From positions 1 through 48,692 of the forward strand of contig SAAB01000021.1 of the NCBI GenBank assembly GCA_009929615.1: a DNA stretch of 48,692 nt, in the 5' to 3' direction. The DNA is from Clostridia bacterium (GTDB taxonomy: Bacteria; Bacillota; Clostridia; Lachnospirales; Lachnospiraceae). Shown piece by piece: positions 22,731-31,455 of the stretch. The notes under the pieces are model-generated. The model searched no databases. It was not told the origin of the DNA and saw nothing but the letters and a program-made list of their open reading frames with translations. Position numbers and translations under genes: made by a program. How positions within the stretch are numbered: the stretch's first letter is position 1; the number at the start of each line of letters is the position of its first letter.

Positions 22731-25700
22731 CTAGACCTGACCTGTTTCATCCTGTAAGTCTTTGGTCTTTTCCTTTTGCTCCGTGTTAAATTCTTCTGCC
22801 TTCCGACGTTCCCATGCTGTTGATTCCTTGAATTCCGGTGGCTGATTCAGCACAACCTGTGGGAATGGAATATTAATATCATGTTTATCAAAGATAAGTT
22901 TCATTTCACGATTCAAATCGCGGAGAAGCTGGAATCTGTCACCCTCGGCACATTGAACCATAATACGAATATTAACACTGTTATCGCCAAGGGAAACAAC
23001 ACCCTTGTAGAAAGGACCATCCTGGATAGCCGGTAAATGTCTGCGGATATTCGGAAATTCTTCTCGAAGAATATTTTCTACACGTTCAAGAGATTCTCCA
23101 TATTCAATGCCCACATCACACATAGCAAAGGAATGTTTTCGTGTCATATTTATAACACCGCTGACATTGCTGTTATTGATAATCTTAATATTCTTGCTGC
23201 CATCTTCAATCTTCGTTGTACGGACACCGATTTCTACAACCGTTCCCCGCCAGTCACCAACTGTAACAATATCTCCAACACGGAATTCACCTTCAAATAT
23301 AATGAACAATCCGGCGATAATATCAGAAACCAGACTCTTGGCACCAAGGCCGATAACCAGTGATAAGATTCCGGCAGATGCAAGTAAGGTCGCTGTATCT
23401 ACTCCAAAGAGTGCGAAACAGTAATACATGATTGCAATAACAGAAATATATTTGACAAAACTGCTGAGCAGACGGCAGACGGTTTCGCCTCGTGCTCCAA
23501 AAGTATTTGCCAGCAATTGAAGGATCTTTCTTACAATCATTGTCACAACACTGGCAACGCAGATAATCATAACACAGCTTGTAATCGCAAAGATATTAAA
23601 TCCACGCTCCCACTTTCCACTGATAACATATAAGAAAATGGAACTCTGGTCGAAAAACTGCTGGCTGAATACAACCGACAGGCAGATAATCACTGCCATG
23701 ACTGCAAAAATACCTTTTAATACTGTAAAGAACTTCTGCTCCGGTGTTTTTTCTCCCCATCCGATAGAAATATTGTCCCAGCGGCTTGCAGCAGATTCTG
23801 TTTTCTTCACACTTCCATCCGGCATGCGGACATCTATCATTCGTTCATCATTTGAACCATCATTTTCCGCTGTTTCTGTGGCATCCGGCTTCCGGCTGAA
23901 CATCAATAAACAGCAAACAATAAGCAGACACAGGAAGCTGACACCAACAGCCATCATGGTTATTGGCAACTGTGCACCGGACATCTCACCTTCCGGAACA
24001 GCCACATAAATATAATAATGTTCAGACTCAAGGGAGGATGTATAGTAAGTTTCTCCGTCAATGGTTATATAGTCATTATATCCATCATGAAGTTCATTCT
24101 CATCCATACCATAGTCCAATACTTTTTTACCCTGCATTCTCTCATCCGGATAATAGGCAAAGGTCTGGTCTTCTTTATTTACCGCAAAAGCAAATCCGTT
24201 AACACCAACACTGACACCATCCAGTGCGGATTCAATATTTGTATTTTTCAAAAGATTTTCAAGACGTATCGGCAATATTCCGAGCTGGACAAAGCCATCC
24301 GCATTATCTTCTGCGTCAATCAGTGCAACTGCTATATACTGATAATATTCACCTGAAGCATCATCCGGCTGGGCCTCCTGAATAAAATATTCGGCACCAT
24401 TCAGCATGATATTAAACTCATAGGACTGGTCCTCAGGATTATTACTGATACGGAAATTTCTATGTGGTGTATTTGATGCAATCTCCAAACCTGTTGAATC
24501 AAAAACATTGATGGAATGAATCTCCAGAATCTTGCTGAGTTCTGCTAAGTCCGTTTTATTTCTAAGTTCCGGTTTTGCGCTGAGCACATGGGCTGCAAAG
24601 CGGCATTTATTTAAATACCGGGTATTATACTGCTCTGTAATCAAGGCAACGTCCTCAGCATATACATCAATCGTCTGCTGCACCTCTGCCACCCGCTGGC
24701 TATTACTCATCGACTGACGGGACAGAGCAAATAAGGTCTGCATATAGAGGGAAATAATCAGAATACCAATTAACCCCACCGCTGATATGGTCATAATCTT
24801 ACGACCAATCATTTTATTATAAAAGAATCTGCCATGGGATGTGTAGGAACCTTCTGAACCACCATTGCGTTCTTCATCAATCATTATAAAAATAGCATAG
24901 GCAATAACCAATGTCATAACCGCAAAGAATACAAAGAGGATAATTGCTACGGTCACATTACGTGATGCGATAATCTCTGATTCTAAAACGGCGAATACAA
25001 TATAGGCATCCTCTGCTTTGGTTATGCCGCAGTACATACGCTCGCCATTAATGGTCATCCAGACGAATTTACCATCTTCTAAATCTTCTACAGCTACGCC
25101 TTTGTCTAATGCATCCTGGCCAATCATAGCCTCATCCGGATGATAAAGGAAGGTATAGTCGTATTCAGAAACAGCAAATGCATATCCGTCCAATCCGACA
25201 CTGATATTACCAAGAATGCCTTTCCATGTGGAAATATCATTCAAAAGCAGATTCAGTTCCTCCGGACTCTGTTCAATAACAGCCATATGCTGGCTGTCAA
25301 TAATTGCTCCGTAATAACGATAACACTGGCCCCCTGTCTTTACTTCAAAAGGCTGGGAAAGCTGTTTCGTCTTAAACACGGTCCGCAGCTGATTAAATCT
25401 GCTATATGTAAAATCTGCCGGTGAATCCTGAGCTGCTGCAACAACATTTCCCTGATTATCCAGAATAAGTACATTGTTTACATTTAAAAGCTCTTTATAT
25501 TCACCCAGTTTTGCATCTGTATATTCAAAATCTGCACCCTGAATTGCTGCATATGCCATACTGGCTGCCTTTGACTTATAGAACTCATCAAAGGATTCTG
25601 TTGTCTGCTGTGCTTCTTCATCTGCATCCGCAATCAGAGCGCCCATCTGGCTCATCTTCTCCTGCGTATCTCTCTGCTGGTCCTTCACTGCTAGATTCGT

Positions 25701-25793
25701 CTGCATAACCGTCAGCAGAACACCCAAAAGGACAAGGCAGACAATTTCAATTCCAATCATGATAATTGATTTTTTCTTAAGTTTTTTAGACAC
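22731..25793 (-). CDS. Double-Cache sensor fused to an MscS-type channel (1020 aa)
   Basis: A large membrane protein with this order: TM (about 10-31), extracellular Cache-like domain 1 (about 38-278), TM, TM (about 333-357), Cache-like domain 2 (about 363-606), TM (about 608-632), further TMs and an MscS pore domain (about 780-990). The two Cache halves are homologous: ISVGLDGYAFAVSEYDYTFL and VSVGVNGFAFAVNKEDQTFA, each with YHPDE/YYPDER. The pore helix reads LLASAGILSLVIGLGAKSLV, then FEGEFRVGDIVTVGDWRGTV, the canonical MscS beta domain. The start is taken as GTG 25793, with AGGGGG six bases before; ATG 25814 would overlap the upstream gene. Plausibly a ligand-modulated channel. It is co-transcribed with a solute-binding lipoprotein and a nitrilase. 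Confidence 0.9.
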   Translation of the reverse strand: MSKKLKKKSIIMIGIEIVCLVLLGVLLTVMQTNLAVKDQQRDTQEKMSQMGALIADADEEAQQTTESFDEFYKSKAASMAYAAIQGADFEYTDAKLGEYKELLNVNNVLILDNQGNVVAAAQDSPADFTYSRFNQLRTVFKTKQLSQPFEVKTGGQCYRYYGAIIDSQHMAVIEQSPEELNLLLNDISTWKGILGNISVGLDGYAFAVSEYDYTFLYHPDEAMIGQDALDKGVAVEDLEDGKFVWMTINGERMYCGITKAEDAYIVFAVLESEIIASRNVTVAIILFVFFAVMTLVIAYAIFIMIDEERNGGSEGSYTSHGRFFYNKMIGRKIMTISAVGLIGILIISLYMQTLFALSRQSMSNSQRVAEVQQTIDVYAEDVALITEQYNTRYLNKCRFAAHVLSAKPELRNKTDLAELSKILEIHSINVFDSTGLEIASNTPHRNFRISNNPEDQSYEFNIMLNGAEYFIQEAQPDDASGEYYQYIAVALIDAEDNADGFVQLGILPIRLENLLKNTNIESALDGVSVGVNGFAFAVNKEDQTFAYYPDERMQGKKVLDYGMDENELHDGYNDYITIDGETYYTSSLESEHYYIYVAVPEGEMSGAQLPITMMAVGVSFLCLLIVCCLLMFSRKPDATETAENDGSNDERMIDVRMPDGSVKKTESAASRWDNISIGWGEKTPEQKFFTVLKGIFAVMAVIICLSVVFSQQFFDQSSIFLYVISGKWERGFNIFAITSCVMIICVASVVTMIVRKILQLLANTFGARGETVCRLLSSFVKYISVIAIMYYCFALFGVDTATLLASAGILSLVIGLGAKSLVSDIIAGLFIIFEGEFRVGDIVTVGDWRGTVVEIGVRTTKIEDGSKNIKIINNSNVSGVINMTRKHSFAMCDVGIEYGESLERVENILREEFPNIRRHLPAIQDGPFYKGVVSLGDNSVNIRIMVQCAEGDRFQLLRDLNREMKLIFDKHDINIPFPQVVLNQPPEFKESTAWERRKAEEFNTEQKEKTKDLQDETGQV

Positions 25794-25804
25794 CTTAATC
25801 CCCC

Positions 25805-26601
25805 CTAGTTCCACTTATCTACAAGCTTGTCAATGGTTCCGTCTTCTAACAGTTTATCAACAGCCGCTGCAACCGCCGAACTCAGCTCAGAATCCTTTTG
25901 TGTTGCTACGCCATACTGCTGTTCTGTAAATTCAACATCCAAAAACCGCCTGCTGTCCGTCAAATAGGTCTGGGCAATACAGCCATCCATACAAACGGCA
26001 TCTATTGTGCCTTCTTCCAAAGCTGTATTTAATTCTTCATAAGAATCAATCTTTACAACTTCAAAACCGATATTCTCTTCCGGAACCTCTTCATCTGCTC
26101 CCGGAAGTAATCCCAGTTCCTGCATACGCTCTACAATCTGAGGTCCTGCACTGGAACCGGAAAGTACACCAATTTTTTTATTCTTTAATTCCTCAATATT
26201 CGTAAAGGTAGTTGATGTTTCTACCATAACTTTCAAAGTATCCGTATAGTAAGGTGCGGAGAAATCAAAATTCTCCAGCCTGGAATCTGCAATGGTATAG
26301 GCTGCAATCAAGCAGTCCACATCCCCATTCAGCAAAGTATCTTTACGGGTTTCCGGCTGAACCGGTGTGAACTCCACGTCCTTGTAACCCATCTCAGCCG
26401 CAAGGGCATTGGCAAGGTCTATCTCTAGACCGTAGTATTTTCCCGTAACCTCACTGTGGTAACCTAAATTCATAATATCATCCCGGACTCCAACTCTAAG
26501 AGTTCCGGACTTTGCCGCTGTTTGACTGCACCCGGTAAAATAGCCGTTAGCAGTACAGACAGGACCATAATCATAGCAAGCTTCTTTTTTTTCATCAGCA
26601 T
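25805..26601 (-). pseudogene. Amino-acid ABC-type solute-binding lipoprotein, frameshifted in its signal peptide
   Basis: The mature part is a family-3 periplasmic-type binding protein: TLRVGVRDDIMNLGYHSEVT, YGLEIDLANALAAEMGY, GDVDCLIAAYTIADSR, FSAPYYTDT and KIGVLSGSSAG, running intact to the C-terminus at 25805. The signal peptide starts at ATG 26601 or 26595 (KKKKLAMIMVLSVLLTAIL) after an AGGGGG site, but the lipobox TGCSQTAAK is in another frame. One extra base near 26535-26540 (TTTTACCGGG, expected TTTTAACCGGG) would join them. As given, the protein is not made; this is either a real one-base deletion or an assembly error. Immediately upstream of the Cache-MscS gene. Confidence 0.85.
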
Positions 26602-26652
26602 GTGCCCCCTCTTTAGTAACTGTCTATAACGTTCATAAAATATCTACGAATT

Positions 26653-26680
26653 AAAGGCTGCCTTATTACAGGCAGCCTTT
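26653..26680. terminator. Terminator after trpB2
   Basis: aaaggctgcc (26653-26662) with ggcagccttt (26671-26680), 10-bp stem and 8-nt loop. The T-tract is stronger in the plus direction (ttttttgc) but the position, just past the trpB stop at 26687, fits termination of the minus-strand gene. Confidence 0.75.
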
Positions 26681-26686
26681 TTTGCT

Positions 26687-28057
26687 TTATTTTACCTTCG
26701 GTAACTGTCCGATAGATGCTGCAAGGTCTGCGTCCGTTGGAATATAATCGCTCATCTCACCGTCGTTATACTTCTGATAAGCAACCATATCGAAATAGCC
26801 GGTTCCGGTCAAACCAAATACAATGTTCTTTTCTTCGCCAGTTTCTTTACACTTTAATGCTTCATCGATAGCAACCTTAATAGCATGGCTACTTTCCGGT
26901 GCCGGAAGAATTCCTTCAACTCTGGCAAAGGTTTCTGCCGCTTCAAATACCGCCGTCTGCTCCACACTTCTGGCCTCAAGCAGTCCCTGGTCATATAACT
27001 CAGACACAACAGAACTCATACCGTGATATCTAAGTCCACCTGCATGGTTTGCTGATGGAATGAATCCACTGCCAAGAGTATACATCTTAGCCAACGGGCA
27101 TACTTTTCCTGTATCACAGAAATCATAAGCATACACACCTCTTGTCAGACTTGGACAGGATGCGGGTTCCACTGCAATAATCTTATAATCTGCTTCGCCA
27201 CGAAGCATCTCCCCTGCAAATGGAGAAATTAATCCTCCCAGGTTTGAGCCGCCGCCGGCACAACCAATAATCATATCTGCTTTAATGCCGTATTTATCCA
27301 AAGCTGCCTTTGTTTCAAGACCAATAATAGACTGATGAAGCAATACCTGAGAAAGAACAGAACCAAGTACATAACGGTAGCCTTCCTGACTGACAGCTGC
27401 TTCAACAGCTTCTGAAATCGCACATCCAAGACTTCCTGTTGTGCCTGGGAATTCTTCATTAATCTTCCGTCCAACATTCGTATTCATGGATGGGGATGGT
27501 GTCACCTGTGCACCATAAGTACGCATAACTTCACGCCGGAATGGCTTCTGCTCATAAGAACACTTAACCATATATACCTGGCAGTCCAGACCAAAATAAG
27601 AGCACGCCATAGAAAGGGCTGTGCCCCACTGTCCGGCCCCTGTCTCTGTAGTCACGCCATTCAGCCCCTGTTTCTTCGCATAATAGGCCTGAGCAATAGC
27701 TGAATTCAGTTTATGACTTCCTGATGTATTATTACCTTCGAATTTATAATAAATATGAGCCGGTGTGCCCAGCTTCTCTTCCAGACAATAGGCCCGGACC
27801 AATGGTGACGGCCGGTACATCTTATAGAAATTACGGATTTCTTCCGGAATATCAAAATGTGCTGTTGTATCGTCTAATTCCTGCTTTGCAAGTTCTTCGC
27901 AAAAGATACCGGAAAGTTCTTCTAATGTTACAGGTTCTAAGGTTCCCGGATTCAAAATAGGTGCAGGTTTCTTCTTCATATCTGCACGCACGTTATACCA
28001 CTGCTTTGGCATCTCCTGTTCTTCCAGATAGATTTTGTAAGGGATATCGTTCTTCAT
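26687..28057 (-). CDS. trpB: TrpB2-type tryptophan synthase beta-like PLP enzyme (456 aa)
   Basis: A fold-type II PLP enzyme of the TrpB2 branch, which is longer than TrpB1 (about 450 against 400 aa) and usually not paired with trpA, as here. The PLP lysine is K116 in FEGNNTSGSHKLNSA; the phosphate loop is GCAGGGSNLGG (about 265-275). The N-terminal extension (YKIYLEEQEMPKQWYNVRAD) is typical of TrpB2. These enzymes condense indole with serine or phosphoserine; the physiological role in bacteria that also carry TrpB1 is not settled. GCGAGGTACAGT precedes the ATG at 28057. A monocistronic unit ended by the hairpin at 26653. No trp leader or T-box is visible upstream. Confidence 0.93.
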   Translation of the reverse strand: MKNDIPYKIYLEEQEMPKQWYNVRADMKKKPAPILNPGTLEPVTLEELSGIFCEELAKQELDDTTAHFDIPEEIRNFYKMYRPSPLVRAYCLEEKLGTPAHIYYKFEGNNTSGSHKLNSAIAQAYYAKKQGLNGVTTETGAGQWGTALSMACSYFGLDCQVYMVKCSYEQKPFRREVMRTYGAQVTPSPSMNTNVGRKINEEFPGTTGSLGCAISEAVEAAVSQEGYRYVLGSVLSQVLLHQSIIGLETKAALDKYGIKADMIIGCAGGGSNLGGLISPFAGEMLRGEADYKIIAVEPASCPSLTRGVYAYDFCDTGKVCPLAKMYTLGSGFIPSANHAGGLRYHGMSSVVSELYDQGLLEARSVEQTAVFEAAETFARVEGILPAPESSHAIKVAIDEALKCKETGEEKNIVFGLTGTGYFDMVAYQKYNDGEMSDYIPTDADLAASIGQLPKVK

Positions 28058-28120
28058 ACTGTACCTCGCTTTTTATATTCATACTCATAATGATACCCCA
28101 GTTTTTGCACCAATGCAAGC

Positions 28121-28531
28121 CTATTTCAGTTTTGTATAATCTTCAATTGCAACCGGTTCACACCACTCTGTAGAACCGCCTTCCGATGGCACTTCTATAG
28201 CCAAATGAGCAAACCAGCTGTCCGGCGCCGCACCATGCCAGTGTTTCGTCTCTGCCGGAATATTCACCACATCTCCCGGATGAAGTTCTCTAGCTTCCTT
28301 ACCCCATTCCTGATAATATCCCCGTCCTGCAGTAACAAGTAAAATCTGGCCGCCACCACTCTTTGCATGATGAATATGCCAGTTATTCCGGCATCCCGGT
28401 TCAAATGTCACATTTCCAATAACTACCTGTTCCAAAGACAGCATATTTAAATAACTCTGTCCAACAAAATACTGTGCATAGGCATCATTCTTCTCGCCTC
28501 TCGCAAATACGCTTAATTCCTCTGTGTTCAT
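28121..28531 (-). CDS. Cupin-domain protein (136 aa)
   Basis: A single small beta-barrel cupin. Motif 1 is WHIHHAKSGGGQILLVTAGRG (metal His pair), and motif 2 is GDVVNIPAETKHWHGA (last metal His). The C-terminal WCEPVAIEDY matches the family of (R)-mandelonitrile-lyase-like / carboxymuconolactone-associated cupins. The CAGGAGGTATAAAG ribosome site sets ATG 28531. It is expressed from a MerR-type promoter (28594-28624) facing away from the merR gene, so it is the likely main target of that regulator. The substrate is unknown. Confidence 0.9.
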   Translation of the reverse strand: MNTEELSVFARGEKNDAYAQYFVGQSYLNMLSLEQVVIGNVTFEPGCRNNWHIHHAKSGGGQILLVTAGRGYYQEWGKEARELHPGDVVNIPAETKHWHGAAPDSWFAHLAIEVPSEGGSTEWCEPVAIEDYTKLK

Positions 28532-28593
28532 CTTTATACCTCCTGTTGACCTTATGTTTATTTTTTTGTTATAATGAATAAAGTTACATTTAT

Positions 28594-28624
28594 ATTTTAT
28601 TCCTTGAAGTCCGCTTCAAGTCAA
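28594..28624 (-). promoter_or_regulatory. MerR-type promoter with 19-bp spacer and internal dyad
   Basis: On the minus strand, TTGACT (28624-28619), exactly 19 bp, then TAAAAT (28599-28594). The spacer holds the dyad cttgaag (28603-28609) / cttcaag (28614-28620). A lengthened spacer with an operator inside is the hallmark of MerR-controlled promoters. It drives the cupin gene (start 28531). Confidence 0.85.
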
Positions 28625-28660
28625 TAGTGATTTTCATTTCAAAGAAAAGAGGTTTTACCT

Positions 28661-29110
28661 ATGCTTTATACAATTGGAGAAATGGCTAAAAAATTAGAGG
28701 TTGCTCCTTCCACGCTTCGGTATTATGAAAAGGAAGGGCTGCTTCCTTTTGTTGAACGTTCCAACGGCGGCATCCGGATGTTTGGTGACAGAGGTTATGA
28801 ACTGATGTCATTAATTGGCTGCCTTAAAGAAAGCGGCATGTCCATTAAAGATATCAAAATTTTTATCAAATGGATGGAAGAAGGCGATTCCACCATCGAC
28901 CAGCGCTTAGCTTTATTTGAACGCCAGCGTCAGGCCACGCTCAAACAGATGGAACAGCTGCAGGAGACATTGGATACCCTGAATTATAAATGCTGGTATT
29001 ATGAGACTGCAAAAAAAGCCGGCACATGTGCTGTGCATGAAAATATGACTTCTGATGATATTCCCGAAAACGTCCGTACAGCTTATGAACGTATGAAAGG
29101 TCATCTATAA
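28661..29110 (+). CDS. MerR-family regulator (149 aa)
   Basis: The N-terminal winged HTH (YTIGEMAKKLEVAPSTLRYY, then EKEGLLPFVERSNGGIRMF) is followed by the dimerisation coiled coil (ALFERQRQATLKQMEQLQET) and a short C-terminal effector region with KCWYYETAKKAGTCAVHENM, containing two cysteines that could sense thiol-reactive compounds, as in the AdhR/NmlR branch. AAAGAGG lies upstream of the ATG. Divergent from the cupin gene; the shared 129-bp region has the MerR-type promoter of the cupin gene and a TATAAT (28569-28574). It probably twists the cupin promoter upon aldehyde or electrophile stress. Confidence 0.92.
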   Translation: MLYTIGEMAKKLEVAPSTLRYYEKEGLLPFVERSNGGIRMFGDRGYELMSLIGCLKESGMSIKDIKIFIKWMEEGDSTIDQRLALFERQRQATLKQMEQLQETLDTLNYKCWYYETAKKAGTCAVHENMTSDDIPENVRTAYERMKGHL

Positions 29111-29114
29111 ACAA

Positions 29115-29152
29115 CAGGCAGACAACGAATCTATCAAATCGTTGCCTGCCTG
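29115..29152. terminator. Convergent terminator between merR and the GGDEF gene
   Basis: caggcagacaacga (29115-29128) pairs with tcgttgcctgcctg (29139-29152): 14 pairs with a single G-T, 10-nt loop, then a T-rich tail on plus. Confidence 0.85.
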
Positions 29153-29168
29153 AATTTATTTTATCCTT

Positions 29169-30299
29169 CTACATCCTTTTCTTTCGTTTTTCCGCATACA
29201 TAGCCCCATCCATCCTACTAAGAAATGTGTCTATAGAATCTGATTTCCGGTCATAAATACTATATCCCATCGAAAACTGAAGCTGATAATCTTTCTCTGC
29301 GTCCTCATTAAACTTTTTGGTATTTTCTTCAATTCTCTGAAGGGTATCTATGACTTCCTGTTCGTCTTCAATAAGCTTTACAACCACAAACTCATCTCCC
29401 GCAAACCGTGTAGCCAGTCCATCTTCTGAAACGGAATTTCGCAGTATATCCCCTGCGGAAGCGATGGCATCATCCCCAACCAGATGGCCAAATTCATCAT
29501 TAATATGCTTAAAATGGTCAACATCTAATAAAATGCCAGCCAGCATTTTCTTAGAATTGGAGCGTTTAGATTCCGAATACAGATAGTGATTCAAATACTG
29601 CCGGTTATACAAACCGGAAAGGACATCTATACAGGAGGCCTCATTCTGTACATTGACATATAAAGATACCAGTGCTACTGCCACACCTATCCACACCAGA
29701 GAAAGCCCATAAAAGAAAAACTGCAGCAGACTTCCCAAAAGAATCGGCACCATAAAGATAATAGCCGGAAGAAACAGATACTTTTTTACTTTATTCCGAT
29801 AACAGTATATCAGCACAACACCATAAGCCAGATAGAGATAAGTAAATATGTAGGGAATAATATAAAGCCCTGTCCGCTGGTAAATATTATTCTCTGTAAT
29901 ATGGAAAAATACTGGTGTAAAGAGATTCACAATGCTCCCCACACTGATTAAAAATGCCGGAATACCCACAAAAGGATAAATCCTTCTTAATCTTTTTCTA
30001 TCTGAAAAAACTTTAAAATCCGCATATATTGTCCACATGAACGCAAAACAAATATTGGCTATGTATAAAATCGCATTTAAAATCACTCCAAAAGTATGAT
30101 AACCCGGAAGTATTTTGCCATCAATATAAAATGCCGCTGATTCTATAAAACACTGAAGAATCGTGCATGCAACCATAGCATAGAAAATCTTGTCATCCAG
30201 AAGTCCGTACCGCGTGTTTTTATGTGAACTAAGTAATAATATAATTAACAGCATAATCGCTGTTCCATTTGCAATAAAAATTGCCGGCAGGTTTATCAA
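29169..30299 (-). CDS. Membrane GGDEF-family diguanylate cyclase (376 aa)
   Basis: About six TM segments (e.g. IANGTAIMLLIILLL; ILYIANICFAFMWTIYAD; YIFTYLYLAYGVVLIYCY) precede a cytoplasmic GGDEF domain. Catalytic features: LDVDHFKHINDEFGHLVGDD (Mg2+ and guanine contacts) and RFAGDEFVVV, where the usual GGDEF is AGDEF, a variant still found in active enzymes. No RxxD inhibitory site upstream is evident. The start is placed at TTG 30299, 6 nt after GAGAGGAGG; the longer frame (30341) would include a TATAAT box at 30335-30330, probably the -10 of this gene. Makes c-di-GMP if active. Confidence 0.88.
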   Translation of the reverse strand: MINLPAIFIANGTAIMLLIILLLSSHKNTRYGLLDDKIFYAMVACTILQCFIESAAFYIDGKILPGYHTFGVILNAILYIANICFAFMWTIYADFKVFSDRKRLRRIYPFVGIPAFLISVGSIVNLFTPVFFHITENNIYQRTGLYIIPYIFTYLYLAYGVVLIYCYRNKVKKYLFLPAIIFMVPILLGSLLQFFFYGLSLVWIGVAVALVSLYVNVQNEASCIDVLSGLYNRQYLNHYLYSESKRSNSKKMLAGILLDVDHFKHINDEFGHLVGDDAIASAGDILRNSVSEDGLATRFAGDEFVVVKLIEDEQEVIDTLQRIEENTKKFNEDAEKDYQLQFSMGYSIYDRKSDSIDTFLSRMDGAMYAEKRKKRM

Positions 30300-30380
30300 A
30301 GCATCTCCTCCTCTCACATAATCCCGTTTATTATACCCCATTCCCGAAGTATTTACCAGATTATAAAGAAGAGATTTTCA

Positions 30381-31400
30381 CTACATATGTGCCAACTGCT
30401 TTTTAATCTTGCCACCGTCATTTCCATGTCCTGCACTCTTTTGAAAAAGCTTTGAAAACAGGACAATACTTGCCAGTGCAATAACCGCCCCGATAATATT
30501 TGCCACAATTCGAATCAGTACCGCCTGGTTCGCCGGAAATATCAATGCCGCTGTAATCAGAGCACTAAAGGAATTATAAATCGTCTTAATAAAATAAGAT
30601 GAAATGAACATTGACATAAAGCCGGCCAATAAAATTACCATAGTCTGATACTGGAACGGAACCAGTGTTTCAAATAACATAAATACTAGCACACTGCCAA
30701 TAATTGTTGCAGGAATTCGGTGCATTGCCCGTTTTTTATACTCAGCAGCTAACGGTGTGCTGAGGGACAGAATGGTCAAACAAATCCACATGGTCTTTGG
30801 GAAATTTACCAGGTCCCCAACCAGCATAACGAAACTGAGCGTTGCAACCAGTCGTATGTACCACTGGGTTCTGGTCGAATCAATATGCTGTTCTGAAACC
30901 AAATCTTTAATTGTCCTTTTATGAGGTTTTTTACTGTGAATCACATAATAAAGAGCTGCTATTAAAATACCGCCAATCAGCAGGCTTATCCATCGTTTCT
31001 GAAAAACTGCACCGGTAACATCATAGCCCTGTATCATGATATAGCCCATAGTAAATGGCAGATGTCCCGTCTTTGATAAATCGTGACCGGAAAGAAGCAT
31101 AATCAGTGTCAAAGCTGCCACATTCACAACAAGGCCTATCCATGGATTTATTAAAGACAGCTTCGGTGCAAATGCCAGCACTGCAAACAGCAGGACAATA
31201 CTGACCGCCGCCTGCCGGGCATCATACCCTAGGTCGGCTCCCATCAGGATAAGAAGGCCTGCAAGCAATACAACACCTACAATACTGTTTTCACTTCCAC
31301 ACAGGCTGTTATAACCACTGATAAAGGCTACACAAAATATAAATAACGGTAATTTTTTCAACACTGCAGCCGCCGCCTGTTTCACTTTATTAGAATCCAT
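30381..31400 (-). CDS. FUSC-like/aromatic-acid exporter-type membrane protein (339 aa)
   Basis: About ten hydrophobic helices in two halves (LPLFIFCVAFISGYNSLC; VVLLAGLLILMGADLGYDAR; IRLVATLSFVMLVGDLVNF; MVILLAGFMSMFISSYF) with a central cytoplasmic loop (KKPHKRTIKDLVSEQH). The arrangement matches FUSC-family proteins, small-molecule exporters of which substrates are mostly unknown. AAAGGGTGAAGAG precedes ATG 31400; the ATG at 31418 lies before that site. It is downstream of the flavodoxin-fold gene (55-bp gap), so they may be co-expressed, possibly detoxification. Confidence 0.8.
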   Translation of the reverse strand: MDSNKVKQAAAAVLKKLPLFIFCVAFISGYNSLCGSENSIVGVVLLAGLLILMGADLGYDARQAAVSIVLLFAVLAFAPKLSLINPWIGLVVNVAALTLIMLLSGHDLSKTGHLPFTMGYIMIQGYDVTGAVFQKRWISLLIGGILIAALYYVIHSKKPHKRTIKDLVSEQHIDSTRTQWYIRLVATLSFVMLVGDLVNFPKTMWICLTILSLSTPLAAEYKKRAMHRIPATIIGSVLVFMLFETLVPFQYQTMVILLAGFMSMFISSYFIKTIYNSFSALITAALIFPANQAVLIRIVANIIGAVIALASIVLFSKLFQKSAGHGNDGGKIKKQLAHM

Positions 31401-31455
31401 TCTCTTCACCCTTTGCATTTTTTATTTTTAGCAAAGAGGAATTATACTCCTTATT

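Noticed and set aside
26585-26592. A8 tract at the start of the binding-protein gene as a phase-variation switch
   Set aside because: Adding one A would bring the lipobox into frame but replaces the signal peptide with polar residues, so slippage here cannot restore a working lipoprotein; a missing base near 26535-26540 explains the data better.
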